A stretch of 64,000 nt of DNA from Camarhynchus parvulus. Lineage: Eukaryota > Chordata > Aves > Passeriformes > Thraupidae. This document shows, piece by piece, positions 23,701 through 38,700 of this stretch. How positions within the stretch are numbered: position 1 is the stretch's first letter; every line of letters begins with the position of its first letter. The notes below the pieces were generated by a model. That model made no database searches. It was not told where the DNA came from and saw nothing but the letters and a program-made list of their open reading frames with translations. The stretch is from the NCBI RefSeq assembly GCF_901933205.1, contig NC_044573.1, positions 32,175,493-32,239,492 of the forward strand, read 5' to 3'. Made by a program: the position numbers and the translations under genes.

Positions 23701-26700
23701 TTCTAAGTTTTAATACCTCTGATCTCAATACTGATGTTGCTAGAACCCGAAAGCAAAATGTCAGGCTGGTAGTGCCTCAAGTACAACTAGACTGAAGACA
23801 AATTATCCTCCATCTGGGATTTAAGAAATCACATGAAAGTACATAAAGGAGAAAACGCTTCAGTGTTCCTGTATCATTATGGAAATGTTATGGAATTGAT
23901 CAGTATTAGAGTTTTTCAAAGACCATATTCTTTGTGCCAGATAGTGCATATTTAAAATGCCATTAATAAGTCATGAATTTTAATCCAAAGGCAAGTATAT
24001 TGAATAGTATCTGAGCTGCTACTTCACTCACTTAAACCTGTATGGAACCAAATACCTGCTTGTGGATAGCAGGTATCCCCAGAAAGTTGCTTGGTTCTGC
24101 TGTGAAGACCTATGGAGAGTAACAGTGCTGCAAGGATGGTTTTCTCTGGTAAATGATTAGTAGTTGGTCTAGGTAGCAATTTGTAATCAGGCCTCAGAAA
24201 ACCTCTTTGTGCCACAGATGAAGACACACTGTCATGTGGATCTTGGGAAAGAGTTTTCACTCCTATTTTAGTGTGTAAATACAGTAACAGTGTGTTCAGT
24301 CACACATACATGTCTGCTCTTTGCTTGGCCCAGTTTGCTGCCTGGCATACTGGTGAAATCAGAGATACTGGAGGTAACACTTGGGGAGAGCTAGTTACGC
24401 ATTTAACCACTACCCTCTTTCAAAGCAGCAGAGTTACACCTGTATCACCTGCCCTGCTGAATCTTCTCGTGCCTGCAAAGAGGATCTGAACCTTCCTGTC
24501 CACATTACCTCACCTGGCTTTGCCTGCCTTTTGTATTGCTGGAGATACTGAAAATGTGCTATCATTGCTCATTCTGTTTTAATACTTTGAGTCAAAGCTG
24601 AGAGAGCCTTGGAGCTGCTGTGAGCACTGTAGGCAGTCATAACCATTAATTCTGCTTGGAGCACTCTTAATTAACATGAAAGTTTCAAACCCGACACAGA
24701 AAAGCACTTAAGCTGTGCACGACTTTGGGAAATCCCACTGAAAGGCATGATGCACATGATGTTGAAGCACGTGAGTTCTTTTAAGAACTTCTTATACTGA
24801 GGATTTAAAAATGTATTTTTGAGAGTTTCACAAATGAGCACCAGCATTTGAAAGGTACAAAAGCTCTGGATAAAACACAATAAACCTTCAGGCTAAAGTA
24901 GTCCATCAGACAAATTATCTCTAGTTTAAAAGGTGGCAGTGTTTAATTTATGAGGAAAAAATACAAAATTAGTATGAACTGTTAAAAATAAGTAGCTTTC
25001 ATAGGGCCCAAGCAAGAAGTATTTCAGTCTAGAAGAAAATCTGAATATATGAGATTACTTAGGAAATGAGTGTGCAGTTTTATCACAGTGTAATTTATAG
25101 ATGAACACTTTGAATATTTTTATATCCTCTTGTTGACATTGCTGTAAGAAATTGGATGAGAAGAAAAGTTTATAGTCTTTATTAGACTGTAATGCACCTT
25201 GACATGCACCCTCACATCAATCTGATTTATGTTTTAATATTTGTACTTATTTGAGAATGAAACAAAAAATAAACTATGTCAATCTCCCATGACAAACACA
25301 GGTTGTAGATCTGAACCTGTTGGCTATACTCCCACAGCAGAAATTGATCTCAAATGGATGTAGAATAGGTAATTGCAGATTGACAGGTTTCTTGTTTCCA
25401 TGGTGCATAAAATGGCAGAAATTTGTCAGTTTGGCTCTACTTCGAGCTGATTTAGTGCATAAAAAATTGGATGGTGTGCAAAGAAAGGCTTTAAACTTTT
25501 TTGTCTTTTCAACAATGCCAACCAGTGAGCTTGAGAACTCCCACAAATTATCTTTCCTACAATAGTTAACATGTTATTAAGAATTTCCATGTCTACATAC
25601 TAATTACTCTGAGATTTGAGGGGTTGGGAGGATTTTTTCAGCTTAGCAGTACCTGTATTTGGGGGAACAGATACTGCTTTGTTGCTATCGGCAATAAAAT
25701 GTGTTGGGCAAAAGACTGTGGAAGGAAAATGGTCTTTTGGGTAACAGAAATGTGACATGAACCTGTTGTCACAGCCAGTGTTTAGCCCCCAGCTGGGAGG
25801 TGGCCGTGCAGACAGGGGTGTTGGTCACACCAGTGCTCTGCCCTGACCAAATCCTGCCATGGGGTCCAGCTGTGCTGCTGCTGCTTTTTCTGCCTTGAGA
25901 CAATGGCTGAGGTGGGGGAAGAAGCTTAAAATAGCTCCTACACATCTGTGAGGTATCCCGAGGGAAGCAGCAGCTGCAGCAGTGATGTCCCAGCTCAGCC
26001 TGTGCAGAGGTGGGCCTTGTTCTCAGCATGGCAGTGACGTGGGAAGTGAATGGGACAGTCAGTGACAGGACTTGGGAGTGCTGCAGAGTGGCCAGAGAAG
26101 TGGAGCTTGCTCATGCCCAGTGGGAAGGTAAAAGCTGTGGGCACAGGGAGGGGCTGGAGGTCTCGCACCAACCTCAGGACTATGTGCTACCTGATGGGTC
26201 TCAGCAATATTTTTATAAATGGCCTTTAGTTGTCAATGCCCATCTTTAAGAAAATACAGACTCCCAACTTTTTGGAAATGTATTGTCTTTGCTGTTCAGT
26301 GTTGCATAGGTGTGGGTAGGATGTGACAGCCTTATGAATATGAGACTGGGAGGTATTTTCTTGAATCCAGCCTAGGGCTGTACAGAGTCATAACCTTCAA
26401 AAACTCTCCAGGTACCATCTTAAAAATGGTAAGGATTATTGTGTCACTGGTGTAAGCTCACAGGAGGTTCTGGTTCTGGATGGTCAGGAAAATTAGAAAT
26501 GAATTCTGAAGTTCATTTTTGAACAGCTTGTGCACTTCTTTTCCAAGTTTGCTAACTTTTTCCTTTAGCTTAGCCTGCCTGAAATGATGAATGCCAGAAG
26601 TGTCTTATTCCCTATTGATGTTAAATGTATATGTCAGTTGTCAGCTGAAATGCTGTTCAAATTCAGAATATTAGTCTTAGGTAAACAGAAAGAAAATTGG

Positions 26701-29700
26701 AGGTTTGTATTCATTCATGGTATGTAAAGGAAGTGATTTAGCACTGTAAGCGATACTTTCGAGGCAGTGCCTTAAAAGCCAAGCAGCTGCAGCAGCAAGC
26801 CCCTGTAATTCCTTGCCATTTTCTTTCACTCTAACAATCTTCCTTTGCTTGGGCAAAGACAGAGTGCTGCAGATAGAATTGCAACCAGTCTAGAAACTAT
26901 TTTTTTAAACCCATTTAAGACACCAAATTGAAGTGTTTTGGATATATTACATAATAACAGCCTGTATTAAGTCATACTTAAACCCCTCATTCTACCATTA
27001 TGTTGCAGATTCAAAAGAAGAACATTTACATAGTGCTCTGTTCTAGCAGCAGTACTGTGGTACTGCAGTTAAACTTCATAATGTCTAATGTTTAAAATAA
27101 ATTACTTCTCAGATCCAGTTGATTCTGGTGCCTGGTTCTGGACCACTTGAGCAATCAGTGTGCAGAGGTAGTTCAGGAGGAATATTCAATTTACGAGATA
27201 TTTGCTGCTGCCCCACATGCAATCAAGTGTGCATTGTCAGTGACAAGTGACATGGTTCCGTGTTGGGACTGTCCCACATCCTTGGCAGAGTGAGCTGCTT
27301 TAGTGGGTCCCACAGCAGCGTGTGCATTGCCACATTTTGGTGGAACTTGTTCTGGTGCATATGTGGGTGTCAGAGTTGTCCTTTGCAGCTCTGCCATCTG
27401 CTTGTGGGGCCAGCACTGTGGAGAGTGCAGGAGAAATGGAGACAGATGACAGATGCCTTCTGCGACTGCACAGCACAGCAGCAGACCTGTGCTCTGCCAG
27501 TGTCACAGCCTATGGAAGCTGCTCTTTTTCACCTGCAGCTGCAGATACAGAAAGACTCAGCATCACCAGGAGAGCTATATATCCTCACAGGGTAGGTTGC
27601 TGTTGGGAATGAAAGAGGATGTAAATATGGGGTAGGCATAGCTCTTTTATTATATCCCAGGTGTGGCTGAGATGAGGAATATAGAAAAAATTGCAATGAG
27701 ATTACTGTTTTTGCCAGCTCTGAGCTGCCACAAGAGTGCTGGCTGGTGCAACTGCCAGAGTTGTGATTTCAGGGATGTGTGAGACATTCCTAATGGAGAT
27801 TTATGCTGAATTTATCTCTGCCTTGTGAAAAGGGACACTGCATGCAGCTGGTATTGACTTTAAAAAAGTATCACTGTTATTCCTTGCAGGCTAACTAATG
27901 TCGAGCACTGACATTTCTTTCACTTCGCTGAAGGAAGGACAACATCATGAAGTATAAGATAATCACTGCATATTACCTATGAATCACAGGTGTGCAGAAA
28001 GCAATCCAGATCTCTGCATAGAATGGACTTCCTTGCTTTCTTTGGATGTCTAGAGGCACATCACATCTTCTGCTTCACATCTCTTCAAGAGAAGATCTTT
28101 TGTATTAAAAGGATTTCTCCCATCATCCTGCAAGTCAGTGTGACAAAGCATGCTGTTTCACTGCCCTCAGTGTTGGCTGCATGCAATAGCAACTGTTTGA
28201 CAACTTGTCTGTGGACACCGGGTAGCAGGAGAGCTTTGCAGTTAGAGCTGGACCTGTGCAAATGACCCCAGGTTTTGTGAAGTCAGACTTAGCCCCTAGC
28301 TGACTAGCTGCAAAATGAGGCTGTGCTTTACTGGCTGAAATTCAGGTCGTAATTGAGACCAATTAGGTCCAGTTTGGATAAATGATTCTTCTTAAGAGTT
28401 CTTATTGCATGCTGCTTCCAAAGTAATAATCTGCAACAGTTGTGAGGCCTGTGAAACAAGCAGTGTGGCTATGGCTGACTGCTTGGGAAGAGAAGACAGG
28501 CAGGGCCAAGTCCTGAGAGCTGCAGTGGAACATTTCATGCTATGCCTCTATTGTTGCTTTAAAAATGTTACAGCTACTTCTGGCATAAAATGTTTGACAG
28601 CTTATCAAATGAAAAAGTGTGTCTCTGTAATCCAGGAGTCAGTAGCTTTTTCTGTCCTGTAATACCACTGTAACTTTCCCATTCCAGGGTCTTGAGGCCC
28701 GTGTCGTCAAACTTCCTTCCAAGAAGTGCAAAAATGTTAAATAGGCTTGAGGAAAAAAGAATCTGTTTCAACATTTGACCAAATACTAGGGTGAAAAAAG
28801 ATGAAACTGGCTTTTCTGCAAGGTCTCTGCAACAACAAATGCAGAAAGTGAGGGCAAGCAGACTTGTGTGAAATCTGGGAAGAGAGAAATCCCCAGGGCA
28901 AGGGTAGGTGCTGTTGTATTATGAAAGATGCTCAGGAGGACTGCCAGGTGCTTCTGCTGTAAGTAATGATGACTCCAGATTCATTCAAGCTCTAAGAGAT
29001 TATCCCTAATATTTATTTGAGGTTTGAGCTTACACAGAGCAGCCACTACACACATTCCTTTTATTTCCCAGTGTTATGTATTCTCCAGAGGGTATAGACA
29101 ATAAGATGTATGTTACAGTTCACAGCATGACCCTGCACTATTTACAACAGGGGTGAGGTGACAGTGGGTCAAGACACAAGGAATAAGGTGCTTAAGAAGA
29201 TCAGGTCAGAGCATTAGCTCTCACTGTTGAGTATTTCAGAGCTCAGAAAGATTTTGTACTCGTGGTCTTTAAGCTGTAGCTACAGGGAAAGGTGCAAGAC
29301 TGAGCTATGAAGTGACACAGCAAGGTGCTTGTCACTGGGTATGAGCTGTGGTACCCCCAGCAAGGGACCATGGGGCATGCAGGAGGACCTCAGGTCTGCA
29401 GCACCATGGAGCAGAGCAGAGCAACAGTAAATTGCAGTAAATTGGAGCTGGAGAAGGGCTGGGTGTTTGCTTGTGCACTTCCTTGCTGCTTAAAGGAGGT
29501 GATCACAATAATCTCCCTGCCCAGTGCCATCCTGGCTGGTCAAAACAGAGAGCAGAAAACCTTCCTCTGCAGCTGCATGTGTGGGAATCCAACTTGCATT
29601 GCATTTTCTGGTGGAAAGGTTTTTGCCCGCTATCGCCCGCAAGGTAGTGGATGATGACTTCCACTGGAATATTTTCCTTGTAGATATAAAAGGAATATTC

Positions 29701-32700
29701 TAGAATGGTTTAAAAATTACTCATTAGAAAATGTGTCAGAATGTCCTGCAATTTTAACTGCCAATGGCCCAACTTTTCTGATTTTTTTTTTCCCTGGACA
29801 TGCTGGTAGGTCCAGAACACTTAATCAGCAGGAGAATCTGGAGCTGTAGCCAAGTTCTGGCCTGAGCCTACACATTTTCAAGACCTGGGCTAGCCCATCT
29901 CAGCTAGGTGCTGCTATGGACCACTGTCTGGGCTTGTGGCAGCTAAGGAATCCCCACCAGAGTCTGTCTCATCTGAATTGCTTTGACCTGGAACATGATG
30001 CACTCTGCATCCCAGATGCATGGCCATACCAATGAGCCGGCCACTGCACCTCCATTTCTCCTCTTTGGCAGATGTGGATCAAATAACAAATTCATTCTGT
30101 GAAGTGCAAGTAGGGACACCTTCCATATTATCCTACCAAACAAACAAAACCAAAACTAAACCAAACCAAACAAAATAAACCCTTAAGAAAGAACACCCAC
30201 ACTGCAAAAAAAAAAAAAAAAAAAGAAATCACTGGCTCATCAAACCTCAGTGCTTCAGGTTTGAGAAGACTGAACTCCATCACAGTATAGGCAGGTAGTA
30301 TTCCTTGATCATGTCCCAGGATTGCAGGCTTCTCTGCTGAAGAATGATGGTTCAGTATCTATAGATATATATGCAGATATAGCATGTCTGTACAGATTGC
30401 ATACAGTAAAACATCAGGGCATATTTTGCTGAGCTTTTCCTGGGATACATGAGGTGCATGGATTGATATATACCTGTGGTGCATCACTCAGACTAGCTGC
30501 CTACGGGGGAATGATTTTTCCCTGTAGTTTAGTTTCCATGTCTGTGTAGATTGAGCTTGCCCTCACCAACAAGGTGCTCAGGAACTCTTTGAGCAGCAGG
30601 AAGAAAGGATTTTCTTCCCCTTGCCTGTAGGGCAGGCACATGAAGAGAGCCAAAGATACAGAAAATTATGGTTTGTTGGTCCTCTCCAATATACAGACAA
30701 TTTTGTTTTGGAGCAAACATCTCTTGAGGAATTTGCAGAGGTAGCAAGGTTTTCCCTCATATTTTGCCCTTTTCCATTCTCATAGGCAAATGCATTACCT
30801 GTAGAAAGCCCAGGCAGTGGTTGTAGTACCACTGGGGCTTCATGCTGACATACTTTGCCATCTGCATCCCCTGGTTTCAAGAAACACAGAATTGAGAACT
30901 GCAGACTGAGGACAGAGGAAGCAAACAGGATCCTGGTCAGGACATGGGAGTCAAGTTTAATAGAGCAGCTGTTGAAGGTGTTATATCATAATGACTCAGG
31001 GCAGACAGGTATCAGTGATCAAGGACTGAGGCTACAGAGTGATCTCTGTGACCTGCAGTGGGCCCAGTCTGCCCAGCACAGACCAGGGAAAATAATAGCA
31101 TCTTGCAGGAGCAGCCAGAAGTGACATCATTAAAGTGGGCTTGATAAGCAACAGGAACGTGTACCATGAGGGAAAGAAATATTTTTCCTGCTGATGAACA
31201 GTGGTGTCTGATTCAGAAGGGAGAGCAGTAGACAGGATTGTCCACGACTCCAGCACCTTTGGGGAGAGATAACTGGGACGAGAACTTTGTCAATGGTCGA
31301 TATTCCCTTTGAAATCAGTGACGTTTTAGTATGAACTGTGTTTAGGGGTAGTGTGAACTATAACACCTTTAAACACCTTCGGAAATTCTAGGTGATGGAA
31401 GACGCTGACTATGGCTTCTTTCCCTGCTTGATGTGGCATTCCTCATGTCCTCTTTTGTTCTATTTTACAGTGACAAGTAGTTAAAGAATTTTTGAGCAAC
31501 TAGAAGCTTGACTGCTTATCAAGGCAGCAATAGTTTCTACACTTTTTCTCAGCAGTTGAATGAGTTGTTAATTGCCCCATTAATTTTGTTCATTTTGGTT
31601 CCCACATGTATTGAAACATCTGAATCTGTGGTAGATTAGAATGCTGTGGCATCTAAAATGCCATCTACTGAACAGTCAAAACCCAGGATAATATACAGAA
31701 TATCTTGTTTCATTAGGTAAAAAAGTTACTGACTGGCAGTTTGTAACCTTCAGTAGTGGCTGCCAACTGACTAGCACAAACTAGATGTATTTTACAAATT
31801 GATGTATTATTACATTTTTAAATGTCAACGTTGAAATGCACAGTTGCTTTATAATGCTTTAATGAATTTGTACACTTCTGTAGGAAGTAAAGATATTTCC
31901 ATTGTGCTTAATCTGAACTCTTAGTTTTTTATTGCTATCAGAATTCTATGAAAAAAAAATTCATTTTTGTAGCCAAAACAGGAGTCAAAATAGTGCTTTC
32001 TTTTTACATCACTATTTTGCCCACGTTACAATTATCTTATGTAAAGGAAAAATTATCTTATGAAAGGAAAAATTGTGTTTAATATTTTTCTCTCAGAATA
32101 TGAAGTAGCTTTTGCAGTTAACTTTTTCCACAGCCTTCATCAAACTGACAGCCTGTATTTTAATATCAGACATCAAATTATTTACCTGATTTTTTTAAAG
32201 TCTATTTGCTGTTGGAGGTTTTTTTTATTGTAGTTCACACTATGTGCCATGGGGCTGTGCAAAGATCGTTCTGATTGCTCCACTCTGAAGGCTCCGTTCT
32301 ATCTATTTTTAAATGTGGTCTCTTTATTTTTTTGCTCTGTTAGTTTTCCATAAGGCAGTTATTATGGTGGAAACAACAGGTAACTTTTCAGCTCTCACTT
32401 GTACTCCCATTAGGGGAAGAGGTGTGACAACAGCATGAGGTGATGCTCTTGGTCCAAGGTTGCTCACATTCACAGTGATGGGTGTGGGATTTTGGTTTTG
32501 TAGATTCACAGTGGTGATGGGCTTTGCTTCTCATCTGGGTACCTCATGGTGTACGCTGTGACAAACATAAGCAATGGGGAGAAATGATCTGGCTAGTTCT
32601 CAACAATTCTGAAGAACATGAAAGAAAAAGCTTTTGCTGTTCTTGAGATTTCATTTTTGCTCCTTTGCATTTTTAGGAATGCTTGAAAGTGACCTCTTTG

Positions 32701-35700
32701 TAAACCAGTTAAGCTTTTTTTTCCACACAGACTAAAATTCAGATTGCCTGAGTATAATCTGTGATAACGTGGGATGCTTCTTTTGTAGGAGAGAAAGTGT
32801 TATCCCTCTCCTGAGTCTGCAGGCCATAGCTTGCATCCCCAAGCTGTAGTAGGTGACACAGGCAGTGAAGATACCAGCTTGGTCAATTCTTGGGGACTGA
32901 TATATATGAAATTTCACAAAGCTGTGTATATTATCTCTTCACATAATTCTAATGTCTGAACTCAGGTGACACATTTCCCATTGGTGCCATCAATACTTTG
33001 CATCAATCTGTTTTCTTTAGATTGCTGTTCAGGAATAGGTTTACTTCCTTCTTTGGAGGAATCAAGCTCCATAAACCTCTTGTTTTTCCTCAAAATCTTC
33101 TTGATTTGTCTTTTTAGAATGCAGACTGTTCAATGATAACATTTCTTAATTACTTAATTATGTATCACAATGAAACAACTTTGTATTCTGCAATCTTGCA
33201 GCTTAATCCTATTGTTCCTTACTTTTCTGATACCTAATATATTAAAATCATACATGTTACTGCAGGTACAGAGTAGAGAAGACAATATTTCTCTTACCTT
33301 GATATTTTTAGAGCAGGGCGTACAATTGCTGGTTCAGCATATTAGGCTGACTGTACATTTAGCTTCCTCTGAGAAGGAATTGAGAAGGTCACTAGGAAAA
33401 AACTTAATGCATGCCTTTTCCTTTACAGACCAGAAGGATCTTGCCAATAAGTCAGATTCAAGTGGCCTCAGGATGGTTTTCTCCATGGTCCTGCTCCTCA
33501 GTGATTTCCTTAAAATAGCATTAGTTAAATGCTGTAAGGTTTTCTTCTTTGGGGTGGGGCAAGATTTCTGAGTTATTTTTATGTCAGCCAAACTCCCCAC
33601 ACTTCCCATGAATTCAACCCAAATGTTTGTGGCAGAATGATGGTATTATCAACAAGAGTTCATGTTATGAGACCACACTGGCTTACCCTTTTTATTCTGG
33701 AGACACAATGCCTTGATAAAACTGATGATCTTATTTGAGAATGTTTGAGAATTCACCTATACAGGCGGTGTTGAGTATTGTGACAGCTGTTGAATATCTT
33801 GACCTAGGTGATGGTCCAGTTAGAACTTGGTTAAAAGCCTGATTAGATCTCATAAGAGCTCATTGATAACCTCCTCAGAGTTTGCATTGTGAAGTCTTTT
33901 ACTGTTTTTATTCTTTATATTTGAGCAAATATACATGGTACCTTTCTTCTCATTAGAACTACTGTAAGTTTTGGATGTGTTTGTTTGTTTTTGTTTTTGT
34001 TCCCACCATCCCCCCTCTCGCCCCCCACCCCAATCCTCCCTGTCAATTCTTAAGCCCCTATTTCCGTTTGTGGTTTTGGGAAGGATTCTGGGAGAGGTCA
34101 TGTGAAACAGTGTCTGCAAACATCAAAGGCAAATCTGTTTTGGTTTTTAGTTCGTCTCCTTCATCCTAAAAACATGCCAAGGGTGGTCATAGGACTCTTA
34201 TGGAAGTGTTGGAGTAGAGTAGAGAGAGTGGTTAAAAACAATAAGTTGCATCTGTGAGCAGAAATAGAATGCTGACAGAAGTTGAGTGCAGATTGCAGTG
34301 GATTTAAAGGTGCACAGTTTATCAGGTTTTCATGTGGCTGCCTGCACAATCACATCCTCTCCATTACCTTCTTAAAAAAGTTCCTTTTTCTTCATGGCAG
34401 TCTTTGTATCTCATTCTCAGTTCAGCTGACAGGACCAAGATTGCTGTCTACTTTTTTGGTTGAAATAATGGCTAGTGGAAAAGAGAAGGAATGGTATAAG
34501 CTGGAGTATAAAGCTACTGATAGGATTTTATACTTCCAGCTGATAAGCCCTAGTTACTGGATAGGGAAATCTGCAGAATAGCTGTTGATAACAGCACTTT
34601 AAATAACACTGGAATAACAACACGTAAATGACTCTGAAACTGTCACTGAGTTGGGGTTGCCTCTGTTGTCCCTTCAGAATGACAAGTTCCACAAGGCAGG
34701 CCCACATGAGAAAGGGTTCCTGTTGGCAGAGACCTCAGGGGTTTTCTCACACCTGCCTGCAGCCACAGCATAGTACTATGGAAAGAGGATGGAGTAATTA
34801 ATAATTGATAAGATATCCACATGCATATGGGAGCTTAAATATAAAATTGACAATATTTATTAAAACACACCCAAATTAATGTTTATAAAGACTAATGTTT
34901 CAGGTATGTGCAGTAACACAAAGTAATAAAATCAAGTCCACCAGTACTTCTACAAATCAACCCTTAATTTTACTCTCTTAAGTAGCATAAAAAGAGTTTA
35001 AAAGTATTTCACAGTGTAAATAGTTCATCAGGATGCATTGGGACTAAATCTTTTCCTGTGAGCAGCAGACAGATGCTGCTCCCTAGCATTTTAGTGGTTG
35101 TTTAATGCTGGACTACCTCTTATGATAACTAATTTTTTCTCTTTAGTGAAAGAAGGGTTGGCTTTCTGAACCATCAGAGCAACTGGCCCCTAGGAAGGGA
35201 AGAAAGCAAGCTAATACATTAAGTGAATGGTAGAATCTAGCAAATTGTATAAACTAGAAATTCCTTTTTAAAATTCTCATTACTCAAGAGTCTGGCAGAG
35301 CCACATCTAACCAAGTGGTTTCTGTTCCCTACAAAGGCTGAAAGTGTGTTTTTTGAAGAAGAAATGTCACAACTGAAGCAGGTATTCTGCTTAAGGGCTG
35401 GCTTCAAACGGGCCTCAGAGTGCTGGGGAACAGTCTGGACAAGCTGAAGAGGGACAATTCTGCAAGAACCATCAGAATTGACTTGGGAGTCTCAGCTCTC
35501 TGTCAGTCTTACTTAACTGGCAGTATCGAGAGTTTTATCTAGTTCACACTAAACAAAATGGGAAAGTAGCAAAGGATAGTATAGGAAAGAAAACTTGATA
35601 GTGAATACATTTTCAGTTAATGTATCTGAGAAATAGATTTGAAGACATTTTTTCTTCTTATTGCACATCTGGTAGGAAAATAAATTAGGATGGGACAACA

Positions 35701-38700
35701 TTGACAGGTATCTCAAGCATTTTAAGAGCATAAAAATGGAAATAATACATCATACCTACAGGATTTCTTTGAGGGAAAAAATAGATGTAGCTATTGGAAT
35801 CCTTTTCGGCATGCTATATTTCAATGTTTATTTATTTAAACCATTACAGGAAGTGAGATAATTCCATCTTTGACACTGTATATTGTTTTTCTAGTTAGTA
35901 GAATAAATGAGTGGAATATTTTTCTGTCAGAATGTAGGTATTTCTGTTCTGAAAAACTGCTAGAACATTGTCCATGAAACTTTCATTGATCTACCTGTGG
36001 TGGAGAGTCTTCTTGTACAGATCGATTTCAGTACATTAAAGCACCATATCCATTGAATTAACTGTGTGTCTGATCTCTTGGTGCCCCTCTTGAATAGATA
36101 ATTTTAAAACTTTACCCATTTCTTATCCTAGAGCTGGAATCTGTGTACTTTTCCCTCACAAAGAGAGGTTTAGAGTGAATTGTAGAATTTTTCAGATAAA
36201 CAGCTTTGCCAGCCTGAACTATGTTGAACATCTTTGGCTTTCATTCCTGGAGGGAAGACAACAAATTTAGCCAGTAGCTTATTACGTGTTTACTCATCTC
36301 ACAGAGAGTCTTTGAGAGGACAACAGTATATTATGTTTTCTTCCAGGGATATGGCTTTTAGTCACAACTTCCTCTCAGTTCTTGGAAGAGATATAGATTA
36401 TCTGGTACCCAGGTTAAATCAAGTTCATCTCATTTCAGGACTTTTCTTTATCAGGCCTCTTCAGAAGGTAAGATTAAAGTATACTGTCTTCATGGAAAAG
36501 AGCTTGGAAAGGCTGAATGCCTACAGAGTACCAGCACTTAAAATCTCTCCCTGCCTTCTCTTGACTAATTTTTATTTCTATGGAAGTCTCATACATCATG
36601 CCAAGAATATACAGCTATAAATATTCCTTCAATGTTTCTCCATTGAAGTGCCTGATGTCAAGAACTAAACTCCAAGTCTACATGGGAGACATGATGCAAG
36701 ACTCTTTGAAATAACCAGTAAACAAAACCCCATCAAATTCTGTGCTTTGAGAGTCTTTAGGGACTTTTCCACGAGGTCCACTTAGAGTTAACTATGTTTT
36801 GGTTTTTTTTTGTAATTAAATGTGGATTTTACTGATGCATAGGCAGTGAAGAGGTAGGCATTATTGTCAGGCTGTGAAAAGAACACAGTTTGTCCTGTGC
36901 CTGGGGACTGCATGGGGCTCCTCATCCTCAGTGAGCTCCAGTCTCCAATCCATCACACGCATACCTGCCCATGCTTCCATCAGGAGCATAAAGTCAGGGA
37001 GAGGAATACAGGATATGTTCCTACTTATCTTCTCTTTGTGTATCCTCTGGGGACTTCAGTACCAAATACAGATGGAAAGCAGCAGGCAGCTGTAGCTCTA
37101 TGAGGGGATGCACCTCTCCTACTTGCAGAAGAGGTTCCTTATGTCTGGGTCAATCCACTGCTGTATTGAAGTGCTTGTAGCCTGTGATGGGCTGGCCTTG
37201 GCCAGGCACCCTATGCAGCCTCTCTCTGCCCTCCTCAACTGCACAGGAGGAAAAAACACAATGAAAAAGCTCATGGGTTCAGATAAAGAGAGAGAGATCA
37301 CAAAGCCAATGTATCATTCAGCTATGTTCAGTTCTGATACCCTTTGTCAGCAAAATGACATTTCTGTCATGACGTCAAGAAAGCAAATGAAAAGAACGAA
37401 TGCACACTACAGCCCCCGGGATTCTCAAACTATTGGGATTGTAGAAAACTAGGTATGAATTTGTTATGCCTGTAGAAAACAGATGTGGTGACTTAATGTT
37501 GGCCTGAGCTGCTCAACAGCACTTAACACCACATCAGCTAAAGAAGGAAATGTATCGTCTACTAGAGCAGAGCTTTGTTTTACTTATACTATTGAAAATA
37601 CAGAAGACAAGAATGAAAATGGGAAAACAAGTGTCCCTCATACCAATCCCAATTTGGCTGTCATTCAGATTTTCCCTCTGGATTCTCTGTGGAGGCCTGG
37701 AGGCTAGCTTAAGAGATGCTGCCTTCTGGGAGCTGGTTTGCAAAACAGTTTGGGGCTGTATTTAGCCACAGGGACCAAGAAGTCAACTTCATGTCACTTT
37801 GCTTCCTATATTCTGTCATTTGGAGTAAAACTAATAAATGGGCTACCAGTTCACTATTTTTTTTTACCCTGGCTTTCTTGCCAGGGAGATTTCCTTTTGA
37901 GATAGACCCATTAACCTCCTTATATTTTTTTCTTCAGAATTTATTTCCTGGTTCTTAGCTTGCCCCAAGAATGCAATTTCTGGCTTATATGAGATATATC
38001 TGTGATAACTTGTCTTCTACTTTCCCCATTCTTTGAGATTGAGATATAAAAAGCAAATGGAGCAAGTTACTCCTTCTCCTTTGCTGAGATTGTCCTTCCT
38101 TTCCAAACTCTTGCAATGAATTATTTACCATGAGCCATATTACTGTGCACAGATCTTATACATCTTATCTCTTTATCCCTGGTTCTCAGCTTTTCATACA
38201 TTATGACTAACTGAGTGCACATGAGAGCACTTATGTTTTCCTGGATGCAGGAGCCTGGATGAAGTGACTCAGCCCAATCTGAGGGCAATCATGAGCCAGT
38301 GTTTGCTTTGCTCCTTCCTCTGGCACAGTGCCAGGCAGGAAGGGCTCAGGCTTGTGGTCCAGAGCGAGCTGTGGCACACTCTGGGCAGGCTCTGCACCTG
38401 AGCTGTGTGTTCATACAGCTGAGGCATACCATTGCCAGCAGACTTGGTGTAGCTGCAGAGCCATAGCAAGGCAATATTACTAATATAAATGACAGATCCT
38501 GCATTTAGAGTGGAGATTTTTCATAACTTGTGCTTTTTCAAAGTACCTTTCCTGTCTGCTTTTTATCAGTTTTGGTGTTTCTGCTGTCATAAGTCTCAAA
38601 CTGGAAATATATTAGTTGTAACAGCTCAGTGAATCATTCTTTTTCTCATGTTTCTTTTTGCAGATGGCCAAGTAGCTGAAATTGAGAAAAAGATTACAGA

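Larger units (their letters stand above)
20762..38663 (+). other. EFCAB2 intron 1 (17.9 kb)
   Basis: The largest intron of the gene. It begins in the CpG island with a G-quadruplex motif, followed by a CA/TG repeat and a CR1 copy, a GC-rich stretch at 21500-21720, and a small CR1-free remainder with an A-rich patch (30136-30224) and a 21-bp tandem duplication (32031-32072). Open frames of up to 133 codons (for example 33170-33571) show no recognisable similarity. No nested gene or small RNA was recognised. Confidence 0.75.

Noticed and set aside
30206..30224. A19 run as evidence of a processed pseudogene
   Set aside because: The upstream 300 bp does not resemble a known transcript, and no target-site duplication could be identified.
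33170..33571. 133-codon plus-strand frame in intron 1 with a hydrophobic N terminus
   Set aside because: No recognisable similarity, an equally open antisense frame, and AT-rich intronic composition.
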